64,000 nucleotides of DNA from a virus. Positions 25,391 to 33,729 of the stretch are shown piece by piece. The DNA lies in IMG/VR virus record IMGVR_UViG_3300043313_002018, positions 1 through 64,000 of that record. One strand, written 5' to 3'. Within the stretch, counting starts at the first letter, position 1. Each line of letters begins with the position of its first letter. The notes under the pieces are model-generated. The model saw only the letters and a list, made by a program, of their open reading frames with translations, did not search any database and was not told the origin of the DNA. Made by a program: the position numbers and the translations under genes.

Positions 25391-26365
25391 TTAGTAGCCG
25401 TATCCTACACCCGAGCCGCCGCCCCAGTAGTCACCAAGGCTGGCATCGGTCGAGCGCAGCAGGTGCGTGTCCATCGGCACGATGCCCTGCACCCAGCGCC
25501 AGTCCACCCGGTTGTACTCTTCCGCCGGCGACGTATCCTCGTCCCGCACGCTAATCTGCTGCAGGGACTCCTGAAACGCCTTCTCGAGCATCTGCGCCAG
25601 CTGCAAGTTGAAGTACGGATTCTTGCGCTCGGCGGTCCCGGGATACAACGCACATTTGGCGAGGGCCCCGGTTTCCAAGACTTCCGCCCGCGTCGCAAAC
25701 TGGCCCTGCAGCCGGTCGTCATCCGTGGGTTCCAGCTTGGCGTAGTAGCTCATCTGGTAGACGGCCGTGGCGCTCGGGTAGGGCCACCACTCGTAGACCT
25801 GCCGCCCGTCCATCGTGCCGCCGCCGGTCCACACGCCGCGCGCGGCAATGATACGGGCGGTCGAGTCCGCCCAGAGGCGATTCGGATCCCAGCGATCGAG
25901 CTGCTCGCTCGTGTACCACCAGGGCATGGCTTGCTGCACGACCAGGTTGGAGAGTGTGCGGCAGCCGTCGAAGTTCTCCGGGAGAAACAGGAAGGCGCTG
26001 GAAATGGTCACGGTGAGCGACCCGCCGGTCCCGGCCCACGCCTGATCGAGCGTCGCCTCGGTGTACCCGGCGTCGATCGCGACGATGGTGTACGGCACGC
26101 CCTGATTGGTCGCACGGACCTGCCGATTCAGATCGCTGGCGACAAAGGCCCCGGTCAGGGTGGCCGACCCCTGCGTCGCCACAACCGCCAGCGTCCGGCT
26201 CGCCACCGTGGTCGGCTGGTACCACCGCCGCATCCAGCTAAAGCGCCGGCCGCCGGTGGCGTCCTGGTAGGCGTCCTGCACATAGCTCCGCACCAGCATC
26301 GGCGGCACCGCCGAGGCTTGCAAGGACACCTTGCGCCAGAGATCGCCGAAGGTCGTCGCGGCCAT
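25391..26365 (-). CDS. Head-tail connector/adaptor-like protein
   Basis: A 324-residue protein with N-terminal helices (VRSYVQDAYQDATGG), a beta domain (TLTGAFVASDLNRQVRATNQ, a pattern for adaptor beta-barrels, then YTIVAIDAGYTEATLDQAW), and a C-terminal helical region with YFNLQLAQMLEKAFQESLQQ. It follows the capsid-proximal genes, where the head completion/adaptor protein is expected. Most likely binds the portal ring or a tail ring (inference). Confidence 0.6.
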   Translation of the reverse strand: MAATTFGDLWRKVSLQASAVPPMLVRSYVQDAYQDATGGRRFSWMRRWYQPTTVASRTLAVVATQGSATLTGAFVASDLNRQVRATNQGVPYTIVAIDAGYTEATLDQAWAGTGGSLTVTISSAFLFLPENFDGCRTLSNLVVQQAMPWWYTSEQLDRWDPNRLWADSTARIIAARGVWTGGGTMDGRQVYEWWPYPSATAVYQMSYYAKLEPTDDDRLQGQFATRAEVLETGALAKCALYPGTAERKNPYFNLQLAQMLEKAFQESLQQISVRDEDTSPAEEYNRVDWRWVQGIVPMDTHLLRSTDASLGDYWGGGSGVGYGY

Positions 26366-26377
26366 GGGAAGCGGACA

Positions 26378-26394
26378 CCTAGGCAGAGCCTAGG
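26378..26394. repeat. Short perfect hairpin between genes
   Basis: CCTAGGC, AGA, GCCTAGG: seven-base arms around three bases, in the 35-nt gap between the connector-like gene and the small head gene. It has no T run, so a terminator role is unclear. It could modulate mRNA processing. Confidence 0.4.
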
Positions 26395-26400
26395 GCATCC

Positions 26401-26730
26401 CTAGCGTCCCAGCGCTTCGGCGCGGAACGTGTACGCGCTGAGGTTCGTGCCGTTGGCGATTTCCGCGCCGGCCAGGTCGAACCACTGCATCTTCTGCGTG
26501 GTGAAGTTGTACCGCGCGATGCGAATGTCCGTGCCGTTGTACGCCGCTTCCGGGTTGATGAACATGATCCGGCCGAGGCCGAACGTGTTCAGGAGGTTGA
26601 TCACCTCACCGCCGGTTGGGTAGCTCGTGGGGCCGTCCCAACGGAACACCCGGCGCATGTATTCGGCGGTCTTGTCTCGAAAGGGGGTTCCGACGAGGAC
26701 GTCGTTCGTGAGATTGATAGGCACTGGCAA
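26401..26730 (-). CDS. Small head-cluster protein, unknown
   Basis: A 109-residue protein, beta-rich, with RRVFRWDGPTSYPTGGEVIN and ADLAGAEIANGT-type strands, located after the capsid and decoration-like genes. It may be a capsid accessory or head-completion protein. It lies downstream of a strong hairpin at 26850-26880, so it may be transcribed less than the capsid gene. Confidence 0.6.
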   Translation of the reverse strand: MPVPINLTNDVLVGTPFRDKTAEYMRRVFRWDGPTSYPTGGEVINLLNTFGLGRIMFINPEAAYNGTDIRIARYNFTTQKMQWFDLAGAEIANGTNLSAYTFRAEALGR

Positions 26731-26849
26731 ATCCTTCCGTGAGCGGGGACCTCGCGCGATCGGGGCTGAGTCCGACCGGCGCGGGTCCCGTTAAGCTGCA
26801 ACGGCCTCGGGGCGAGCCGGGCGCGCACCACAGCCGACCCAAAGACTCA

Positions 26850-26880
26850 GGCGGGAGTCGCGCCGTGCGCGTCCCCCGCC
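26850..26880 (-). terminator. Strong GC hairpin after decoration-like gene
   Basis: Read on the minus strand: an 8-bp stem (GGCGGGGG/CTCCCGCC, one G-T pair), an A-A mismatch, a further 4-bp CGCG stem and a five-base loop. It is followed by TGAGTCTTTGG, only a weak T tract. It lies 9 nt after the 26890-27444 gene ends, in the only sizeable gap (159 nt) of the capsid region. It fits a partial terminator or attenuator that keeps capsid-gene mRNA high relative to later genes. Confidence 0.5.
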
Positions 26881-26889
26881 ACCTTTCCC

Positions 26890-27444
26890 TTAGAACACCT
26901 GCGGAATCGCCAGGTCCACCGCGCACTGCGCGTTGGCGGCGTCGTAGGTGCCCGCGGTCACGCCCATCGGCGGATACGTGCTCGCGCTGCCCGCGGCCAG
27001 GCAGTCGGCCTTGCCGGCGGTCGCGCTCGGGATCACGATCTTGCCCGTGGCGTCCGGCGTGCTGGTCGGCGCGTCCACGAACTTCACCGACGGGTGACGC
27101 CCGCCGTTCTGGATGATCGCCAGCCGGCCCGGGGTCACCGCGCCGAGGTAGACGCCGGCCACCTGGCCGCGATTGGTCGTCGCGGTCGTGGTCTGGTACG
27201 TCAGGCGGTTCTTCCACCACGCCGTCGCGCCGTTGAACGGCGCCGTGGTCATGGTGCTGTCGGTGCGGACCAGCTGAATGTTCTTGCTGGCCTTGGGGTC
27301 CGCCGCGGTACCCGCGCCGAACACGAAGGTGCACGAGCCACCGATCATGCCCGGGTACCGCCAATCGGATTCGGCAATGTTGAATTGCGCCGGATCGTTG
27401 GAGTTCGGCAGGTAGAGCGGCTGAATACGGATGTTGTTTGGCAT
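26890..27444 (-). CDS. Capsid decoration-like/minor head protein
   Basis: A 184-residue beta-rich protein directly downstream of the major capsid gene. Notable segments are TFVFGAGTAADPKASKNIQL, AGVYLGAVTPGRLAIIQNGG and GVTAGTYDAANAQCAVDLAI. The 'VYLGAVTPGRLA/IIQNGG' region is the kind of short beta-barrel text found in phage head-decoration proteins. The assignment rests mainly on position and fold-like composition. Confidence 0.55.
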   Translation of the reverse strand: MPNNIRIQPLYLPNSNDPAQFNIAESDWRYPGMIGGSCTFVFGAGTAADPKASKNIQLVRTDSTMTTAPFNGATAWWKNRLTYQTTTATTNRGQVAGVYLGAVTPGRLAIIQNGGRHPSVKFVDAPTSTPDATGKIVIPSATAGKADCLAAGSASTYPPMGVTAGTYDAANAQCAVDLAIPQVF

Positions 27445-27461
27445 GACGTCTAAAGCCGCTC

Positions 27462-28535
27462 CTAGTTCAGGAAGCCGAACAACCCGCGCTGGAGACGGGG
27501 CGTTCGGCAGGTGAAGTTGCCAGCGAAAAGAATCTGGCCTGCCAGCATGTTGTCGTCACGCGCGCCCTTGAACCCGGTGAAGCCGAACGCGAACTTCGGC
27601 GACGCCGCGATGTAGAGGCGCAGGTACGCATCGTTGCCCTGGGGACCGAAATTCATCCACCAGAACGTCTCGCCGACGGTCGCGTCAGTGAGGTAGTTGC
27701 CCAGGTTCGGGTCGTTCTGCCCGTCGAGGCCGGGGCAGTACTGGGACTCGACGATCGTGGCCTGGTTGAACTTCAGGCCGGGCCACTCGATCTCGGGGTC
27801 CTTGACGTCGATGATCTGGTGCGGGAGGAAGTTCTCCGACAGGAACGCCATCGCGCGGTTGGTGGTGACGCCGAGCTGCGGGTGCTCCTTGCCGATCACC
27901 GACGCGCGGTAGGTGTGGGTCAGCATGCGGTAGCTGGCCTGCGAGACGGAGTTCGTGCTGATCACGCCGGTGGGCGTGTTCAGCGCGCGACCGACGCCCG
28001 AGCGCAGCTGCCCGCCGTAGGACGGGAAGGTGGCGCCGGTCCAGGTCGTGTTCACGCCGTCGGTGAACGCCTCCTCGAGGCCGTTGATCTCGAGGGAACG
28101 ATCGCTGCCGCCGCTACCGGACAGATCCTGCCCGTTGCGGAAGATCGCAATCTCGAGGATGGCGCTCATGGCGAGCGCCGCCTCGGCGAGATCCTGCTTC
28201 ACCGTGGAGAACATCGCCATCGGGCCCGCGAGCTCGACTTCAATGTCCTCGAGGTACTCGGTCACGTTGACCTGGTAGTACCGCGGGGTGAACAGCAAAC
28301 CCGTCTTGGTCTGCTTGCGCGTGAGGGCGAAGTTGCCGCCCTTCGCATAGGCGCCGCCGGCGGGCGCGTCATACAGGAAGTTCTCCTGAATCTGCGGGCC
28401 GTTCCAACGCCGGTTGAACCGGGACTTGAGCTTTGCGGTGACCGGGCCCGCCAGGAAGTAGTTGTCGACTACGCCCGGGAGGATTTCCTTCTGCGTCACC
28501 GTGTTCAGCTCGTTGAGCTGTGGAGCAAATAGCAT
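27462..28535 (-). CDS. Major capsid protein
   Basis: A 357-residue protein between the scaffold-like gene and the decoration-like gene. It has an N-terminal arm, an E-loop-like stretch (GGAYAKGGNFALTRKQTKTG), a helix with LAEAALAMSAILEIAIFRNG resembling the HK97-fold spine, and a beta/A-domain C-terminus with GETFWWMNFGPQGNDAYLRL. A GGAGA precedes the ATG. Length, gene order (portal, scaffold, this gene) and text support the capsid assignment; the exact capsid family could not be checked. Confidence 0.8.
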   Translation of the reverse strand: MLFAPQLNELNTVTQKEILPGVVDNYFLAGPVTAKLKSRFNRRWNGPQIQENFLYDAPAGGAYAKGGNFALTRKQTKTGLLFTPRYYQVNVTEYLEDIEVELAGPMAMFSTVKQDLAEAALAMSAILEIAIFRNGQDLSGSGGSDRSLEINGLEEAFTDGVNTTWTGATFPSYGGQLRSGVGRALNTPTGVISTNSVSQASYRMLTHTYRASVIGKEHPQLGVTTNRAMAFLSENFLPHQIIDVKDPEIEWPGLKFNQATIVESQYCPGLDGQNDPNLGNYLTDATVGETFWWMNFGPQGNDAYLRLYIAASPKFAFGFTGFKGARDDNMLAGQILFAGNFTCRTPRLQRGLFGFLN

Positions 28536-28569
28536 CTGGGGTTCTCCGAAAATCTATCCGTGCTGGCGC

Positions 28570-29370
28570 TTAGGCCCGGCCGCTCACGAGCTGGTCGTAC
28601 ATCCGGGCCGCGGCCGCGGGATCGCCCTTGGGCCGTGCCGCCGGATCGAGACTCAGCGCATCGAGGGGACTGCCTTCGCCGCCCATCGGATAGGGCATGT
28701 CAACGGGCCCGGTGCTGGCAATCTTGCGGCGCTCGTCCGCGCGAATTTCTTCCTCGCGCGCGGTCACCGCATCGGCACGCATCTTCTCGAGCTTGTCCTT
28801 GTGGACCAGCTCGTAGACGCCGCGTACCCCCAGCTCCCCGATTTGGGGATGCCGGACCAGATCGTTCACGTTGAGCGTTTCCTTGAAATTCTGACGGTGA
28901 AAGTCCGCAAACTGCACGGCATCGCTGACGTACTGCACGTACGCACCCTCGCGCGGCGCGAGTGTCTCGGCCACAATCTTGGCAACGTCTTCCTTGGTCA
29001 TGGGTCCGGCTCCTGGCTGGCGTTCGGCTGGTAATTCGTCCGTGGTGGTGGTGCGGGTCCCCGCGGCTGCCTCGCGTTCCTGCAGCTTGCGCTCACGCTC
29101 GGTGAGCTCGGTTTCCTTCTCCGCCTTCCACGAATCCAGACGGCCTCGCCAGTCGGTGAGGCGTGCTTGCGTGGTCGTTGTCTGCGTCCGAAGCCGCTCG
29201 AGCTCCGCGCGTTCTTCGTCAAGTGGCGACACCCGAGAGCCCACGGTTTCGAGGGCGGTCAGTGCCTCCGGCGAAGAGAGGATCGTGTCGATGTTGCCCC
29301 GCAAGTTGTCCGGCAACTTGCTCTTGAGTTCGTCGAGGAATGTCTTCCCGAGATCTGCTTTCCCAGCCAT
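28570..29370 (-). CDS. Scaffolding-like protein
   Basis: A 266-residue, highly charged protein. Residues ~50-105 are an uninterrupted coiled coil (EERAELERLRTQTTTTQARL, then LERERKLQE-type heptads). A basic/acidic helical C-terminal region and a Pro/Ala tail follow. It sits immediately before the major capsid gene, where scaffolding proteins are normally encoded. No protease domain was seen, so processing during maturation is unlikely to involve this protein's own activity. Confidence 0.7.
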   Translation of the reverse strand: MAGKADLGKTFLDELKSKLPDNLRGNIDTILSSPEALTALETVGSRVSPLDEERAELERLRTQTTTTQARLTDWRGRLDSWKAEKETELTERERKLQEREAAAGTRTTTTDELPAERQPGAGPMTKEDVAKIVAETLAPREGAYVQYVSDAVQFADFHRQNFKETLNVNDLVRHPQIGELGVRGVYELVHKDKLEKMRADAVTAREEEIRADERRKIASTGPVDMPYPMGGEGSPLDALSLDPAARPKGDPAAAARMYDQLVSGRA

Positions 29371-29396
29371 TGTGCGCGTCTACCTTCTCTGGTCGG

Positions 29397-29780
29397 CTAG
29401 GCAGGATTGCCGTTTTGCGGCGGGAACGGCGCGGCCCCGGGAAACTCCCGGCCCACGCTGCTCATCGTCGACGGCGCTCCGCCTGCGAGGACCAGCTTGC
29501 TGAGCCCGCGCTGCAGCAGGTCCTTGGCGGCAGCGATTTCGGGCGCAATGTCGGGGACCATCTGGGCCATGTCATCGAACATGCCCGAGATGGACTCGCC
29601 GGACTTGAGGATCCCCATGAGGACCTCGGGCGGGAGCTGGCGGGCAGGAGCGCCCAGGCCAGAGCTACCCACGTTGCCGGGGTTCTGGAGATCGGAGAAG
29701 CTGGGGTTCATCGGGTTGGGCGGCGGAGCGTCGAGACTGCTCGAGCCCATCCCGCTGCCGGCCGTGCGTCCCGGGAACAT
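29397..29780 (-). CDS. Small head-cluster protein, unknown
   Basis: A 127-residue protein with a Pro/Ser/Asn-rich first half and a helical segment around residues 52-100 (EVLMGILKSGESISGMFDDM). The ATG directly follows the preceding TAA (TAAATG), so the two genes are translationally coupled. Perhaps a scaffold accessory; no family recognised. Confidence 0.6.
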   Translation of the reverse strand: MFPGRTAGSGMGSSSLDAPPPNPMNPSFSDLQNPGNVGSSGLGAPARQLPPEVLMGILKSGESISGMFDDMAQMVPDIAPEIAAAKDLLQRGLSKLVLAGGAPSTMSSVGREFPGAAPFPPQNGNPA

Positions 29781-29966
29781 TTACTTGCCTGAGACTTTCT
29801 TGGCGAAGGGGTTCTTGCCGGCCTTCTTCTTGCCGGCGGACTTTTTCGCGGGCGGCTTGCCGGCCTTCTTGGCGAAGGGGTTGCCGCTCGGCGCGGGCGC
29901 GGCACCGGCAGCCACACCGGCGCCCATCGGGGGTTGACCTGCACCCATGTTCGGAGGAAAGCCCAT
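29781..29966 (-). CDS. Lys/Pro/Ala-rich basic protein with NPFAKK repeats
   Basis: A 61-residue protein from the ATG at 29966, with AAGGA eight bases upstream; a longer in-frame start at 30017 would cross the preceding terminator-like hairpin. The first half is Gly/Pro/Met-rich, the second half is strongly basic, with two NPFAKK copies and several AKK/GKK steps, like histone-H1-type tails. It probably binds nucleic acid, perhaps packaged DNA (inference). It lies between portal and scaffold genes. Confidence 0.6.
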   Translation of the reverse strand: MGFPPNMGAGQPPMGAGVAAGAAPAPSGNPFAKKAGKPPAKKSAGKKKAGKNPFAKKVSGK

Positions 29967-30015
29967 ATATTGTGTCCTTGAGGCCCCCCGCGACCGGCTG
30001 AACGCCTGTACACGC

Positions 30016-30056
30016 AAAAAGGGCGGGATCGGCAGTGTGAGCTACCAATTCCGCCC
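30016..30056 (-). terminator. Rho-independent terminator candidate
   Basis: On the minus strand AGGGCGG pairs with CCGCCCT across a ~25-nt loop and is followed at once by TTTT then GCG. It lies 38 nt after the 77-residue gene ends (30094) and before the basic-protein gene (29966). It would separate the terminase/portal transcript from the scaffold/capsid transcript, which would then need its own promoter or partial read-through. Confidence 0.55.
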
Positions 30057-30093
30057 TCGATACCCAACAGAGCGCCGAAGCGTCCGCGAGAGG

Positions 30094-30327
30094 CTACGGC
30101 GAAGAGGATGGGGCCGAGCTACCCGGTCTGTCAACAGATTTGTTCGCCGGGTGCTCGGGGAAGCGCAGAACGTGCGGCCGTCCCAGCTCAACCATTTGCG
30201 GCTGGCCGTTCAGGAAGTGCAGGGTGACCGGTCCCGTGAAGCGCAGGGCGTGCATCGTCCCCAGCATCTCGGCGAAGCCGGCTGCCTGCTGCCGCAGGAC
30301 CTCCTCGACTTCCACAGCGGTCGGCAT
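30094..30327 (-). CDS. Small protein downstream of portal, unknown
   Basis: A 77-residue protein. Its ATG at 30327 directly abuts the portal stop codon. The first ~30 residues are a helix (VEVEEVLRQQAAGFAEMLGT), then a short beta segment (PVTLHFLNGQPQMVELGRP) and a Ser/Pro tail. No recognised family; coupling to portal suggests a head role. Confidence 0.55.
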   Translation of the reverse strand: MPTAVEVEEVLRQQAAGFAEMLGTMHALRFTGPVTLHFLNGQPQMVELGRPHVLRFPEHPANKSVDRPGSSAPSSSP

Positions 30328-32496
30328 CTACTTCTTGCTCTCCGTGGTGGTGGTGCGGGTGCCACCGTTGCCGTCCGACTTCTCCTCCTGCTTGGGCGTG
30401 TCGCCGCCGGACGCTTTCCGCCCCGCCGGATTCTCGGTCATGCCAATGCCCATCATCATCTGCGCCTGCAGGCGCTCGACCACGGTGATCGGCACCCGCA
30501 TCTCCAAGATCTGCCCGCTGGCCGGGTCCATGATGTACTTCCCGGGGTTTTGCGCAAGCAGCAGCATCAGCGCTTCCGGCGTCGCCGTCTGTTCCGGCTT
30601 CAGCGGCGGCATCGGCGGCAACGGCATCGGCGGCGGCGACCCGAAGTTCGGAATCTCCATCGCCTCGGCCAGCGACCACGCATCGTAGTAGCCCATGCGC
30701 GCCAGCTGAAATTTCATCATCTTCTCCTGCTGCGCGTTGAACGCCAGCACGGAGTTCGGTGCCACCACAAACACCATCAGCTTCGCCATGGTCTGCGCGC
30801 GCACGCTCCGCGGCAGGTTCTTGTCGAACGCCGGGTCGTAGTCCGGGTTCGGCACGTGCATCAGCATCGGGGCGCCCAGCGGGTCGACGCCGACCTGCTG
30901 CGGCATCGTGTTCGACATCGCCGGAATGAGCGAGTCCGGCTCGTAGTCGAAGTCCTCGAGCAGCGCGCCGGCGTCACCGAGGATGGCGATGCGCTTGGCC
31001 GAATCCATGAACTGGAACGTGTTGAAGGAGAGCTGCGCGCTGGCCCGGCGCAGGAACGCTTCCATCATGCGCCCTTCCATGCGGAGCTCGGGGGTCAGCA
31101 TCTCCTGGTATTTCTCGAGCGTGTCGCCCGCGGGGAGCTGCGAACGCATCTGAAGGAGCGCCTCGAGGTTGCCGGTACCCGCTAAGCTCTGGAAGTCCGA
31201 CTTCAGCGAGGTAAACCACTGGAAGTTCTGCGCCAGCACCTGCGGATTGGGCCCATCGAGCTTCGTGACCACCTTGGAAGGATCGACCACGTTCGTCTTC
31301 AGCTTGAACGTGAATCCCGGTTTGCGGGAGTCGTAGCTCTTGGCCGTGGCCTCGGAGACGGCATTGCGATCGAGCACCACCTGCCGGTCCATCCACTGCT
31401 CAATGCCCATCTTCATGTGCTTGCCCGCGAGGTTGATCGCGTTCTGCACACCGGTGAGCGAGGCGAGCTGCGACTGCCCGAGGAAGTGCCAGGGGAGTTT
31501 CCACAGGTGGAGACGGGCGAAGGGGAACTTGCCGTGCCAGTACGGGTTCGGGCCGTCGTACAGGATCAGGTCCTGCGTGCTGACGACGAGCCGCTTGGTC
31601 GGGTACATGTAGCCCCCGGGCTCGACCGTGTACTGGAAGGACTTTTCTCCCATGACGATGGGGCGGGAGCCGAGATTTCGCGTACGATCATCGAGGTACG
31701 CCCGGTACAGAATGCAGTCGCCTGAGCGAGGCGGTCCAGCCATCCGAGCGCCTCCACCCAAGTTGCTGAGTGGGTCAGCTGGTGTCTGAAACTGTTGAGG
31801 ACGTCGGAAGAAGATCCCCTTGATGGAGCCAAGCAGGCTGTCGTCAGTGGTAGTGATAGCTGCCGCGGCATAGGGGTACTTCTCTCGCAGGCTGTTGACC
31901 GACCAGATCTCCCGGAAGATCGCGCCCTGCCACGTTTGTTCGTCGCCATAGCGTCCCGGCCTCCAGGGCAGCGTGTCCCGCGGGTCCTTCGGAATCACCT
32001 GGTGGTCGCCGCCGCCGGGCAGTCCCGGGTTCCACTCGATCATCATGTCGCCGGTGCCGGCGGCCCAGGCCATCTTGACCACATCCCCGAAGCTGAGGTC
32101 GGCCTGGTTGTTCAGCCACCAGGCGATCGACAGCAGGTTCAGCTGCTGCGCGTGCATCTGGTACTTGGGGTTGAGCGAGCGCCAGCCAAAGGTGGGCTTC
32201 AAGTCGGTGAGCGCAGAGGCATGCGCCTTCAGCGCCTTCTCGCAGAAGTTAAAGATCATCGGCTCCATGAACTGCGGGAGCCCAGGGGAGTCCGGCGACG
32301 GCTGCTGGTCGCCGCTCACGTACCGCATGCTCTGCGCGATCTTGTCGTAGTTGGGATCCTGCGTGTTGACGGCATCCCCCTCGATGATCGCGTCCGACAA
32401 CCAGCCGAGGACCCGACTGGCGTACTGCCCGTCCTTACGCTGCAGCGCGGCGTCGGTGAGGGTGGGGAACTGGTAGATCCCGCTGGAGCTGTACAT
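30328..32496 (-). CDS. Portal protein
   Basis: A 722-residue protein. Segments typical of podovirus/large-type portals appear in order: N-terminal wing with ALKAHASALTDLKPTFGWRS, WWLNNQADLSFGDVVKMAWA, KRLVVSTQDLILYDGPNPYW, FARLHLWKLPWHFLGQSQLA, the long stem-helix region around SLTGVQNAINLAGKHMKMGI, and a helical crown with ELRMEGRMMEAFLRRASAQL. The last ~90 residues are Pro/Met-rich then charged. It lies downstream of terminase and upstream of scaffold/capsid, the canonical order. Twelve-subunit ring function is family knowledge. Confidence 0.8.
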   Translation of the reverse strand: MYSSSGIYQFPTLTDAALQRKDGQYASRVLGWLSDAIIEGDAVNTQDPNYDKIAQSMRYVSGDQQPSPDSPGLPQFMEPMIFNFCEKALKAHASALTDLKPTFGWRSLNPKYQMHAQQLNLLSIAWWLNNQADLSFGDVVKMAWAAGTGDMMIEWNPGLPGGGDHQVIPKDPRDTLPWRPGRYGDEQTWQGAIFREIWSVNSLREKYPYAAAAITTTDDSLLGSIKGIFFRRPQQFQTPADPLSNLGGGARMAGPPRSGDCILYRAYLDDRTRNLGSRPIVMGEKSFQYTVEPGGYMYPTKRLVVSTQDLILYDGPNPYWHGKFPFARLHLWKLPWHFLGQSQLASLTGVQNAINLAGKHMKMGIEQWMDRQVVLDRNAVSEATAKSYDSRKPGFTFKLKTNVVDPSKVVTKLDGPNPQVLAQNFQWFTSLKSDFQSLAGTGNLEALLQMRSQLPAGDTLEKYQEMLTPELRMEGRMMEAFLRRASAQLSFNTFQFMDSAKRIAILGDAGALLEDFDYEPDSLIPAMSNTMPQQVGVDPLGAPMLMHVPNPDYDPAFDKNLPRSVRAQTMAKLMVFVVAPNSVLAFNAQQEKMMKFQLARMGYYDAWSLAEAMEIPNFGSPPPMPLPPMPPLKPEQTATPEALMLLLAQNPGKYIMDPASGQILEMRVPITVVERLQAQMMMGIGMTENPAGRKASGGDTPKQEEKSDGNGGTRTTTTESKK

Positions 32497-33021
32497 TTAG
32501 GTGTCCGCCATGCCGGGACCGAGCGCACTGGCGAGGGATTCGTCAGCACCCGGACCCATCTCCGCCTCAACCGGCTCGCCGTCTACCGCGTCGAAGGTGA
32601 TTTTCTGCCGGCCCTGGCTGTCCGTTAGCACCGGCGCGCGCTGCGGCGGCTCGCCGAAGCTGTTCACGAGCATGCCGCCGTTCTTGGTGTCGTTGTTGAA
32701 GGCGCGGAAGCGCATCTCCTGCCCGATGCCGTCGGCGGCCATCTTCGCACTCTCGGATTCCAATCTTCGAACATCGCGCAGCGACTCCATTCGAAGTTGG
32801 TCGCCGCTCCCGTCCTGCACGGGGATTTCCCACGGCGAGGTGTGCCGGAAGCCAATGGCCGCCGAGCGCTCGCCCGTGAGCTTTCCGTGCAGCTCGGGGT
32901 GGTAATCCCGCGTCTGCCGCCACTTCATCGGCACGCCGCAGTGCTCGGGCACCGGCGCCCCGTCGTGCACCGTCACCCGCGCCGAGCACGCCTCACACGC
33001 ATAACTACGCACCAGCGGCAT
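32497..33021 (-). CDS. Small zinc-ribbon protein (FmdB-like N-terminus)
   Basis: A 174-residue protein from the ATG at 33021 (GAGGAG seven bases upstream; an in-frame start ten codons earlier is less likely). The first 35 residues form a zinc ribbon: Y-x-C-x2-C, then P-E-H-C-G-V-P-M, similar to FmdB-type ribbons often seen near phage portal genes. The remainder is hydrophilic with no catalytic motif. It overlaps the previous gene by 17 nt and its TAA directly precedes the portal ATG. Confidence 0.6.
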   Translation of the reverse strand: MPLVRSYACEACSARVTVHDGAPVPEHCGVPMKWRQTRDYHPELHGKLTGERSAAIGFRHTSPWEIPVQDGSGDQLRMESLRDVRRLESESAKMAADGIGQEMRFRAFNNDTKNGGMLVNSFGEPPQRAPVLTDSQGRQKITFDAVDGEPVEAEMGPGADESLASALGPGMADT

Positions 33022-33469
33022 CGGCCGGCTCCTCATCCTCGAGAGAATCATCCGGGTCGAACCCCGGTGTGTAGAACACGCCCTGGGCCCCCGGCGGGAT
33101 CATAAAGATCTGCTCGATCACTTTCGCGGCGACCATGCCGATGAAGCGCTCCGTGGTTTCCCCGGCTTTCTGGGCGCGCTCCTCGATCAGCACGAACTGG
33201 CTGGGGGTGAACACCAGGCGGGCGTCGCCCATGTGGATCTGCGCGGTGGCGGACAGGGCACGATCTAAATCCAGCTTGTTGCGCATCGGCAGGCCGGTGC
33301 CCAGGCGATCCGCAATCTCCTGCAGCTCGTGCAGGCTGAGCACCACGCGGCCGTCGGGCGCATGCAGGGTTTCCGTGAGGCGCAGCGCGACCTCCGCCTC
33401 GAGCGAGCGGCGCCCCTTCAACTGGGTTTGCAGCGTCTCCGCCACATCATCGGGGATTGATACCTTCAT
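33005..33469 (-). CDS. Ribbon-helix-helix-like N-terminal protein
   Basis: A 154-residue protein from the ATG at 33469 with AAAGGA eight bases upstream; the longer frame to 33634 is a shadow. It opens with a short strand and helix, KVSIPDDVAETLQTQLKG, then RSLEAEVALRLTETL, resembling the ribbon-helix-helix DNA-binding fold of Arc/MetJ-type regulators. The middle has a helix with LDLDRALSATAQIHMGD, and the C-terminus is acidic. It may be a regulator or, given its neighbours, a terminase-associated DNA-binding protein. Confidence 0.55.
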   Translation of the reverse strand: MKVSIPDDVAETLQTQLKGRRSLEAEVALRLTETLHAPDGRVVLSLHELQEIADRLGTGLPMRNKLDLDRALSATAQIHMGDARLVFTPSQFVLIEERAQKAGETTERFIGMVAAKVIEQIFMIPPGAQGVFYTPGFDPDDSLEDEEPADAAGA

Positions 33470-33482
33470 GCGCGCGGTCCTT

Positions 33483-33677
33483 TCAGCGAAGGGAGTCGGT
33501 TGGAACGGTAATGTAGCACGGCCGCCGGCGATCGGCGGCTTGCACGCCCAAGTCGCGCAGGATGGGGTCGTTGCCGTCCTGCCAGGGATCGGGGAATACC
33601 CAGCCGCTGGCGCGGTCGTTGTCCGTGTCGACACTCACCACCGCGAACGGACGCAGGCCAGCTTCCAGGCGCAGCAT
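33483..33677 (-). CDS. Small protein between terminase and RHH-like gene
   Basis: About 64 residues from an ATG at 33677; the frame stays convincing for some ten codons further upstream without a standard start, so the true 5' end is uncertain. Content: LRLEAGLRPFAVVSVDTDND, ASGWVFPDPWQDGNDP, then CYITVPTDSLR. It is compact and beta-like. No family recognised. It fills the gap between the terminase nuclease gene and the next gene. Confidence 0.45.
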   Translation of the reverse strand: MLRLEAGLRPFAVVSVDTDNDRASGWVFPDPWQDGNDPILRDLGVQAADRRRPCYITVPTDSLR

Positions 33678-33729
33678 CCGAAAGGTCTGCCCGATCAGGA
33701 CGCCGCCGGGACGGTTCGGGGACTTGCCC

